Shown here one piece after another: positions 1 to 5,900 of a stretch of DNA of 11,689 bases. The position numbers and the translations under genes are program-made. Location of the stretch: contig CBFHNK010000049.1 in assembly GCA_965657195.1 (NCBI GenBank), positions 1-11,689 on the forward strand. The letters are read 5' to 3'. Origin of the DNA: TMED14 sp965657195. Its GTDB lineage: Bacteria; Bacteroidota; Bacteroidia; Flavobacteriales; Schleiferiaceae. Position 1 is the first letter of the stretch, and each line of letters starts with the position of its first letter. The notes beneath the pieces are model-generated. The model was not told the origin of the DNA and did not search any database. It saw only the letters and a program-made list of their open reading frames with translations.

Positions 1-1
1 G

Positions 2-100
2 GAACAGCTCCCAGCAGATGAGGACATTAAGAAACTAGAACGCAGAGTAAAATCTGCAGATAAAGGAATCGAAAAGAAAAAACTCAAAGGCAAGAAATAG
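2..100 (+). CDS. 3' end of an unidentified lysine-rich protein (partial)
   Basis: An open frame runs from the window edge to the TAG at 98-100 and gives 32 residues. The tail is highly charged and ends in KGIEKKKLKGKK. No domain can be recognised in such a short piece. The basic tail and an upstream acidic/basic heptad-like stretch (ADEDIKKLERRVK) would suit a helical C-terminus, but this is only a description. Codon use is AT-rich, like the noncoding DNA that follows and unlike coaE further right, so the gene probably belongs to the AT-rich segment at the left. That it is coding is itself uncertain, because the start lies outside the window. Confidence 0.45.
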   Translation, partial: EQLPADEDIKKLERRVKSADKGIEKKKLKGKK

Positions 101-183
101 TAATTATTGCCAAGTAAATGAAAATTGAAAAGATTGAGTAGAATAATGTGATAGGCATCAGCAGACAGTCTCCGTAAAAACAT

Positions 184-193
184 GGATGCATCC
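184..193. repeat. 10-bp perfect palindrome GGATGCATCC
   Basis: GGATGCATCC is self-complementary. The same arms (GGATGCA and TGCATCC) recur separated at 1067-1073 and 1112-1118, beyond the tRNA fragment. A 10-bp palindrome can occur by chance, so any link between the two sites is only a suggestion. Confidence 0.4.
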
Positions 194-208
194 TCGATAT
201 GTAATCCA

Positions 209-238
209 CTCACTAAGTGATGGAGTTAACTTAGTGAG
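209..238. repeat. 10-bp perfect inverted repeat (hairpin)
   Basis: CTCACTAAGT at 209-218 pairs perfectly with ACTTAGTGAG at 229-238 across a 10-nt loop. No T-run follows on the plus strand, and reading the minus strand shows none either, so it is not a standard intrinsic terminator. It lies about 110 nt after the partial gene at the left edge. It could be a protein-binding site, a recombination-site arm or an RNA hairpin. Confidence 0.6.
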
Positions 239-275
239 AAATTCCGCTCAAGATCTATGGAATAAGGTATTGAGT

Positions 276-292
276 CCAGGTGATTTACCTGG
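276..292. repeat. 6-bp hairpin CCAGGT-GATTT-ACCTGG
   Basis: CCAGGT (276-281) and ACCTGG (287-292) pair around a 5-nt loop. A G-rich rather than T-rich sequence follows, so terminator function is unlikely. It sits 38 nt downstream of the larger hairpin at 209-238. Confidence 0.4.
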
Positions 293-306
293 CTGGGGTT
301 GTTTAG

Positions 307-570
307 TTTGATCGAGCGACTGCAGCGCGCCTCGCGTGCCAACTTTTTTTAGGCCCCCGGAATTCTTTAACGGCTTCGCTCCCTGGGAGTTGTGAATTTG
401 ACTTTAATTTTGAGGCTTCAAGGCTAGATTTCCTGCATTGGCGAACGGTGGTGCAGAGTGCCATTGAGATCAACAGAATTACTTTAGGTGGTGGCTGGCA
501 ACTCCAGAGCTTCCAGATGACTGGTTTTAGGGTTGTAGAAATTCCAAGTTGGTATGGCTTTATAAATTAA
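307..570 (+). other. Start-less open frame, possible gene remnant
   Basis: After a TAG at 304-306 this frame stays open for 87 codons to a TAA at 568-570. It has no ATG until 517 (17 codons left). The second half looks protein-like, with segments such as RLDFLHWRTVVQSAIEIN and GFRVVEIPSWYGFIN. The first half is GC-rich and low in credibility. I do not recognise a family. It may be a decayed gene fragment within the AT-rich region or a chance open frame. The GC-richer block at 305-400 stands out from its surroundings and could be a dispersed repeat. Confidence 0.2.
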
Positions 571-581
571 GGATCTGCTCC

Positions 582-605
582 GCGGGTTTGAATTCCGCGC
601 TCACA
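582..605 (+). other. Free-standing tRNA T-arm and acceptor-like copy
   Basis: GCGGG (582-586), a 7-nt loop TTTGAAT (587-593) and TCCGC (594-598) form a full T-arm with four Watson-Crick pairs and one G-U pair. The next seven bases, GCTCACA, match the acceptor strand CCTCACC of the tRNA fragment at 1007-1013 in five of seven positions. Over 23 aligned bases (587-609 against 995-1017) 17 are identical. No D-arm, anticodon arm or 5' acceptor strand lies upstream. It is best read as a decayed copy of a tRNA 3' end, for example an old attachment site. Confidence 0.45.
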
Positions 606-726
606 GCGGGAGAAGAAAAATCTAAATGCCTTGGTAATAATCTTAAATTCAAGCAATAAGTAAATTGAAAAATTGTTCGTAAAAAATTAAACAACAGATA
701 TTTATAAGTAATTTTCGTAAACGAAT

Positions 727-755
727 AAATCAAATTATTGAAATCAATAAATCAA
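727..755. repeat. Three short AAATCAA direct repeats
   Basis: AAATCAA occurs at 727-733, 741-747 and 749-755. The 10-mer AATAAATCAA occurs at 724-733 and 746-755, 22 nt apart. In such AT-rich DNA this is weak evidence of iterons or a binding site, and no replication gene is nearby. Confidence 0.25.
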
Positions 756-993
756 TCGTGCACCAGAATGACGTCAAATCATATCGATGTTCAAAGAGTA
801 TGAGGTAGACATGCACGTCACTGGAAGCCGTTGGTAATAAAAGTTAGTTGAGCTAAGAAAAATGTCATGTGTTGGCGGAACTTCAATTTAAGGTGATGAT
901 GTTGGTATGAGTTGGAAGTAAAAAGTACCAAAATGAGTTACCCCTGACACGGAGTGTTTTTAAAGTATTGAATATCAATAATATAATACATGA

Positions 994-1017
994 GTTCGAA
1001 TCCCGCCCTCACCGCCA
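994..1017 (+). pseudogene. tRNA 3'-end fragment (Ser-like), probable attachment-site half
   Basis: The bases fit the 3' end of a tRNA: G53, T-loop TTCGAAT (995-1001), T-stem strand CCCGC (1002-1006), acceptor strand CCTCACC (1007-1013), discriminator G (1014) and CCA (1015-1017). The bases just upstream (ATAATACATGA) cannot pair with the T-stem, and no D-arm, anticodon arm or GGTGAGG 5' acceptor strand is present. The gene is therefore truncated from the 5' side exactly within the T-arm. Tyrosine recombinases often use tRNA 3' ends as att sites and leave such a fragment at one end of the element. The serine identity rests on the G discriminator and is tentative. A terminator follows 20 nt later, as expected after a tRNA gene. 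Confidence 0.7.
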
Positions 1018-1036
1018 GCGCAACCCCAGCGCACTG

Positions 1037-1066
1037 AAACCAGCCCCCCGGGCTGGTTTTTTTTTT
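1037..1066 (+). terminator. Strong intrinsic terminator after the tRNA fragment
   Basis: AAACCAGCCC (1037-1046) pairs perfectly with GGGCTGGTTT (1050-1059) around a CCC loop, and ten T residues span 1057-1066. It lies where the terminator of the original tRNA gene would be, which supports reading 994-1017 as the true chromosomal 3' end of that tRNA gene. Confidence 0.85.
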
Positions 1067-1124
1067 GGATGCAACGCACCGAGTCAAAACCTCGTGTTTC
1101 GCGAGGCGTGCTGCATCCAAAAAA
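1061..1124. repeat. 13-bp inverted repeat enclosing a second hairpin
   Basis: TTTTTTGGATGCA (1061-1073) is the exact reverse complement of TGCATCCAAAAAA (1112-1124). Just inside, GCAC (1076-1079) can pair with GTGC (1108-1111) after a 2-nt bulge. In the centre CCTCGTG (1090-1096) pairs with CGCGAGG (1100-1106) over a TTT loop, with one G-U pair. The left arm shares its T-run with the terminator at 1037-1066, so the two structures could be mutually exclusive. It ends 110 nt before coaE. It may be a structured leader, a small RNA or a palindromic repeat unit. Confidence 0.6.
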
Positions 1125-1149
1125 GTCGTCGTCGCGATGCGCGTCGACA

Positions 1150-1170
1150 CAGTGCGCTTGAGTTGCACTG
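1150..1170. repeat. Small hairpin in the coaE leader
   Basis: CAGTGC (1150-1155) pairs with GCACTG (1165-1170) across a 9-nt loop, 64 nt before the coaE start. There is no T-run. With the structure at 1061-1124 it makes this leader rich in potential secondary structure. Confidence 0.3.
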
Positions 1171-1234
1171 AACTACCCCACCACGGGAAGGCCGAAGGCA
1201 ATCCCTACCTTCGCAGCCTAACCCCTACGAAACC

Positions 1235-1828
1235 ATGCTCCACGTCGGCCTCACCGGATCCATCGGCAGCGGAAAATCCACCGCCGCCAAAGCCTTTGAA
1301 GAACTCGGAATCCCCGTCTACTACGCCGACGACGCGGCCAAGCGCCTCATGACCGAATCCGCGCCGTTGCGCGACGCCATCGAGGCCGAATTTGGCCCCG
1401 GAATCTATCTGGACGGTGTGCTGCAGCGCAAGGAACTCGCGGCGCGCGCCTTCGCCACCGACGAAGCCACCCAGCGCATCAATGCCCTGGTGCATCCGGC
1501 GGTTCACGACGACTTTGTCGCATGGTTTGCTGCCCAGACAGCCCCCTACGCCGTGCGCGAAGCCGCCATTCTCTTCGAATCAGGAACCTACCAAAACTGC
1601 GACGCCGTCGTGCTGGTGGAGGCTCCGCTCGATCTGCGCGTGCAGCGCGTCATGGACCGCTCGGGACTCACCGAGGCTGAGGTTCGCCAGCGCATCGCCC
1701 GCCAATGGCCCGATGCTCAAAAGCGCGCATTGACCACGCCACGCGACTTCATCCTGGACAACAGCGGTTCCGAACCCCAGCTGCGCGAACAGGTCGCGGC
1801 AGTGGACGCGGAGCTTCGCCGCCGCTAG
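1235..1828 (+). CDS. coaE: Dephospho-CoA kinase
   Basis: This enzyme performs the last step of coenzyme A synthesis, the ATP-dependent phosphorylation of the 3'-hydroxyl of dephospho-CoA, in the cytoplasm. The 197-residue length is normal for CoaE. Seen in the sequence are the P-loop GSIGSGKST at residues 8-16, the acidic segment YYADDAAKRLM (29-39, the conserved Asp of the family), VHP at 86-88, LFESG at 113-117, an arginine-rich lid region (RVQRVMDRSGLTEAEVRQRI, 135-154) and DFILDNSG (171-178). The ATG at 1235 places the P-loop at the usual distance from the N-terminus. The gene is GC-rich, unlike the DNA left of the tRNA fragment. It ends 2 nt before the stop codon of the convergent czcB-like gene, with no terminator hairpin visible between them. 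No other CoA gene is present. Confidence 0.95.
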   Translation: MLHVGLTGSIGSGKSTAAKAFEELGIPVYYADDAAKRLMTESAPLRDAIEAEFGPGIYLDGVLQRKELAARAFATDEATQRINALVHPAVHDDFVAWFAAQTAPYAVREAAILFESGTYQNCDAVVLVEAPLDLRVQRVMDRSGLTEAEVRQRIARQWPDAQKRALTTPRDFILDNSGSEPQLREQVAAVDAELRRR

Positions 1829-1830
1829 GC

Positions 1831-2928
1831 TTACTCGGCCTCTCCGACCGGAAGCAGCAGGTGCGCGTGCTTTACCACATAGGTTCCGCGTTCCAGCGAT
1901 GCTAGCCCGATCCGCCCGTTTTGGCGGTAGCGCACCTCGACCGGAACGGCTGTGATTTTGGTTCCCTCAACCTTGAGCACACAAGGCGCATTCTGGTAGG
2001 TGACCAGTGCGTCTTCGGGTAGCGAAACCAACTTCTCGGGCGCACTCGCGACCTCGGCCCGCACGAACTGACCGGCACGGAGTTCTGGACTCGCACCCTC
2101 GGGGTGGGCGTGCACGCGAAAGGATCCGCCATCGCCTTGGGCCTTGCCGACCTGCTTAATGACGCCCGTGTAGGCCTTGGTGTCGCTGCCAATGCGGTAG
2201 TTCAGCGTCTGGCCCACTTCAAGTTTGGCCACGTCGGGCCCAAAAACCTGCAGTTCAAGGTGGCAATGGCTCGGATCCTCGACTGTCATCAGCACGTCTT
2301 CAGGACGTACAAAGCCACCCAAATTCACCATAAGGTCGTGCACGTATCCGTCAAACGGGGCGCGAACCGCGATGCTGCGCTGTATTCCGCTTCGCTCCAC
2401 CTGGGTGGGGTCGAGGCCAATCTGCTGGAGCTGGGCAGCTGAAGACTGCATTCGGGCCCGCCAGCTCTGCTGCTCTGCCGTTCGCTGCTGCACTTCACGA
2501 CTGCTTGATGCGTCCTGACGTTGAAGACTGACCGCGCGCGCGAGCGCGGCGTCGGCAGCCTCGAACTGACTCTTGGCCTCAAGGTAGGCCTCTTGAACGC
2601 GAACGTAGTCCGGGTGCTCCAGGGTCAGTAGCACTTGGCCTTTGCGGACCAAATCGCCTTCGTACGGGGCAATACTTCGCACAAATCCGCCCAAAGGGGC
2701 ATTAATATTTGCCTTGCTCTGGGGCGGAATCTCGACGCGTCCATTGCACGCAACCACGGTGCTAAAGGTCTCGAGTTGTGCCGAGTCAAGGGTCACGCCT
2801 TGGGCGGCCATTGCGGAATCGTTCCAGGCCATAAAGTCGCCCGCGACGGCCTCGGGTGCGGATTCTGGAGCCGAAGAGCAGGCCCCAAATAGGCCTGAAA
2901 AACTTGTAATTAGGATAAAACGCTTCAT
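1831..2928 (-). CDS. czcB: RND efflux periplasmic adaptor lipoprotein (CzcB/CusB type)
   Basis: This is the membrane-fusion subunit that links an inner-membrane RND pump to the outer-membrane channel. The 365 residues start with a lipoprotein signal peptide and a lipobox LFGAC with C17 as the lipidated cysteine. The order is then a first lipoyl-like half with the barrel lead-in (about 60-105), an alpha-helical hairpin rich in Ala/Gln (about 108-172), the second lipoyl half with IAVRAPFDGYV (186-196) and GGFVRPEDVLMTV (204-216), and beta-barrel and membrane-proximal regions to the end. H221 and H223 in PSHCHLELQVFG are possible metal ligands, which is inference. The start ATG overlaps the stop of the upstream pump gene as ATGA, so the two are translationally coupled. 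The protein should act in the periplasm, anchored by lipid. The exact metal cannot be read from the adaptor. Confidence 0.9.
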   Translation of the reverse strand: MKRFILITSFSGLFGACSSAPESAPEAVAGDFMAWNDSAMAAQGVTLDSAQLETFSTVVACNGRVEIPPQSKANINAPLGGFVRSIAPYEGDLVRKGQVLLTLEHPDYVRVQEAYLEAKSQFEAADAALARAVSLQRQDASSSREVQQRTAEQQSWRARMQSSAAQLQQIGLDPTQVERSGIQRSIAVRAPFDGYVHDLMVNLGGFVRPEDVLMTVEDPSHCHLELQVFGPDVAKLEVGQTLNYRIGSDTKAYTGVIKQVGKAQGDGGSFRVHAHPEGASPELRAGQFVRAEVASAPEKLVSLPEDALVTYQNAPCVLKVEGTKITAVPVEVRYRQNGRIGLASLERGTYVVKHAHLLLPVGEAE

Positions 2929-5900
2929 AAACTAGGGTGCGAAGATTGGTAGAAACGAACCTGGCAGGCGGCGCTGCGCGCGGCGAGTTCGGCATCAAAA
3001 TGGGCTTGAGCAAGGTCCCACGCGCCCGATTGGGCGAGGCGGTACTCATAAAAATTGACTTCGCCTTCGCGAAGCTGGGCCGAAAGGCCCTCAAACAGCA
3101 GGTGGAGTTTGGTCCAGTCTGATTCGCGCGGAGCGCGCAGCGCCCAACGCGCAGCGTTGGCCCGCTGCGCGGCAAAATCCTGGCGCATTTGCCGCGCTCC
3201 GTACTCGGTCTCGACCTCGGCCATCGCGCTCGAAATGCGCGACTGCCGGCGACGCGCTTGGGCGGCGGGATCCAACGGAACCGACATGCCCACCACAACC
3301 CCCTGAAAACCGGGGACTTTCTCGAGTTCCTGACGGAACCCGCCCACCGACCACTGCGGGCTCCAGGCTTCGGCGCCCGCCAAGCGCGCCTCAGCCTGGG
3401 CCGTGCGCTGCGCGCCCTCGAGTGCGGCCAAGAGCGCGGGATGGAGCGTCGTGTCGCCGTCGAGCAGCATTACTTGGGGCGTCAGTGCCTGCGGCGCGAG
3501 GGGCCAGGCCAAGCCGGTGGCCGTCTCCAAGTCCGCGACGAGGTCCTGCAGCTGGGCTTCGAGGCGGGCCAACGTAACCTGCCACTGGTCAAGGGCAAGC
3601 TGCGCTGAACGGCCTTCGGTAGCCGACCATTCACCGGCGTCCACACGCGCTTGGATCCGCCCTGCATCACGCGAAAGCTGGCTGAGAATGCGCTCGGCAA
3701 ACTCCAGTCGACCGCGAGTTACCTCGTACTCAGCGACCAGCAGGGTTACGTCGCGTTCGACAGCTCGAAGCTGGGCCTCGGCTTGGGCTTCCTTCCAGTA
3801 GACGGCGGCAGCGTTGCGCTGGCTTCGGGCCACGTGCTGGGCAATCGACCCAAGGGGTTGCTCGTACGACACGTATCGGTCGAGGTCGGCCGCGTTCATT
3901 TGTCCATACTGGGCGGTGAGTTGGCCGTTGCCGAGAACCACCGAAGGTTCCGCTTTAGCCCTAGCCACCTCAAGCACGGCGAGTTGCGCACTCGCGTGCA
4001 CCTTAATTGCAGAACGCACCGCCTCGTCAAGACTTGGTGCCTGCTGTGCCCCAACAGGGCTCGGCGCCTGCTGTGCCGACACTCCGAAGGCCGCGAATCC
4101 GACGAGAAGCACGGTTACCATCCCCTTGTTCAACCAACGCTCAAAGCGCAAGAGTAGGAGGGGAAGTACCCCCAACGTGAGCAGCGTGGCCGAAACGAGT
4201 CCGCCGATAACCACCGTCGCAAGAGGCTTTTGCACCTCGGCACCCGCCGACGTCGAGAACGCCATGGGCACAAAACCTAGGGCGGCTACCGTCGCGGTCA
4301 TCAGTACGGCCCGCAGGCGGTCGGCGCTTCCGCGCACCACGGCTTCGCGCCACGGCAAGCCTTCAGTGCTTAGGTCCCGCACGCGGCTGGCGAGCACGAT
4401 GCCGTTCAGTACGACCACCCCAAATAGGGCGATGAACCCGATTCCGGCCGAAATACTAAACGGCATTCCGCGCAAGGCGAGAAAGGCGACTCCGCCCACC
4501 GCTGAAAGGGGAATGGCCGAGAAAATCACTACCGCATAGGCCGCACTGCGAAAGGTGAAGTAGAGCAAGATAAAAATGAGCACTAAGGCCACCGGAACCG
4601 CGACCTGAAGCCGAGCGACCGCGGCGCGAAGGTTTTCAAAATCACCGCCAATGTGCAGGCGGTAGCCGGTCGGGAGCGCCACCGATGAAGCCAGCTTGGA
4701 TTCGATGTCTGAGACGACACTCGCCACGTCTCGCTCGCGGACGTTGATTCCGACCGAAATGCGGCGGCTCGTCTGCGAGCGGCTAATCTGAGACGGCCCG
4801 ACTGTTTCGATGCGCTGGGCGACGGCCGTCAACGGAACCAGGTCTCCGTTGGCCCCGCGGAGCAGCACCGAACCCGCTGCGGCGTCGCTTCGGCTGCTCG
4901 AATCCAAGCGCACCGCTACGTCAAAGCGCTTTTGGCCTTCGTACACGGTGCCGGCAATGCCTCCCGCAAACCCGTGCTCAATCGCTTGACTCACTTGGTT
5001 GAGTGTGATTCCATAGTAGGCCATGGCCTGTCGGTCTGGAACCCATCGGTGAAAGCGCATTCCTTGAGTGGCCTCGACTTTGACGTCGGCCGCGCCCGGA
5101 ATCCCCTCGACGGCCGCAGCCATGCGCGCGGCGAGCACCGCAAGCGTATCAAGGTCGTCCCCGTACAGCTGTAGTGCGATGTCGCTCTTGGATCCGCTAA
5201 TCAACTCGTTGAATCGCAGCTGAATGGGCTGCGTAAACTCAAATACTGCGCCCCAGACATTCGAGAGTTCTGCCTCCATCAGCGCCACCAATTCTTCGCG
5301 CGTTTCGGCGCTGGCCCACTCAGACTTGGGCTTGAGCAAAATCATCACGTCGGCCGCCTCCATGGGCATGGGGTCGGTCGGAACCTCAGCCGTACCAATT
5401 TTGCTCACCACGTGCTTGACTTCCGGAAACTTGGCCATCAAGCGCTGCTCGGCCTGGGTTGTAATGCGCGTCATTTCGCCGAGGTTGCTCCCCGTCGGAA
5501 TCGACAGCTGCATCGCCAAGTCTCCTTCTTCGAGGCTCGGAATAAACACGCTTCCGAGTTGCTGAAAGAGTAGTACAGCACCCACGAAGAGGGCCAGAGC
5601 CACCGACAGAATGCTTCCGCCACGATTCAGAGCTCGCTGGAGCAGCGTTTCGTAGCGAATGCGCAGCTGGTGCATTGCGCGTTCTGAGCGGTTTTCGCGC
5701 TCACCAGGTTTAAGCACCAAGGCGGCTAAGGCCGGAACGTAGGTTACGCTCAAAATCAACGCACCAATGAGTGCAAAGCCTACGGTTTGGGCCATAGGGC
5801 GAAACATTTTTCCTTCGATCCCCGTCAGCGAAAGAATCGGAACAAAGACCACCAAAATGATTAGGACTCCAAAAGCAGCGGATTGATAGATCGCGCCCGC

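Larger units (their letters stand above)
101..993. other. AT-rich stretch without a convincing gene, possible edge of an integrated element
   Basis: About 890 bases carry no ORF with a plausible start and protein-like composition. The stretch is AT-rich, above all at 640-770 and 960-990. It ends abruptly at a tRNA 3'-end fragment (994-1017), where GC-rich housekeeping DNA begins. Inside it are a 10-bp hairpin (209-238), a 6-bp hairpin (276-292), a GC-richer block (~305-400) within a start-less open frame (307-570), a tRNA T-arm copy (582-598) and short AAATCAA repeats at 727, 741 and 749. The composition step together with the tRNA fragment suggests the end of an integrated island. This is inference, since no integrase gene is in view. 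Confidence 0.5.

Noticed and set aside
724..755. AAATCAA repeats as replication-origin iterons
   Set aside because: The repeats are short, irregularly spaced and in very AT-rich DNA. No replication initiator gene is in the window.
938..1201. 87-codon minus-strand frame across the tRNA fragment and terminator
   Set aside because: It runs through the tRNA 3' end, the terminator and the inverted repeat. Its residues are arginine/threonine-rich without any domain.
1217..1223. GCCTAAC resembling an integron attC core site
   Set aside because: No inverse core GTTRRRY partner with suitable spacing was found, and no integrase gene or cassette array is present.
968..1352. Plus-strand frames before and inside the coaE start
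   Set aside because: They overlap the terminator, the hairpins and coaE in another frame. Their composition (Pro/Ser/Arg-rich) is typical of GC-rich shadow frames.
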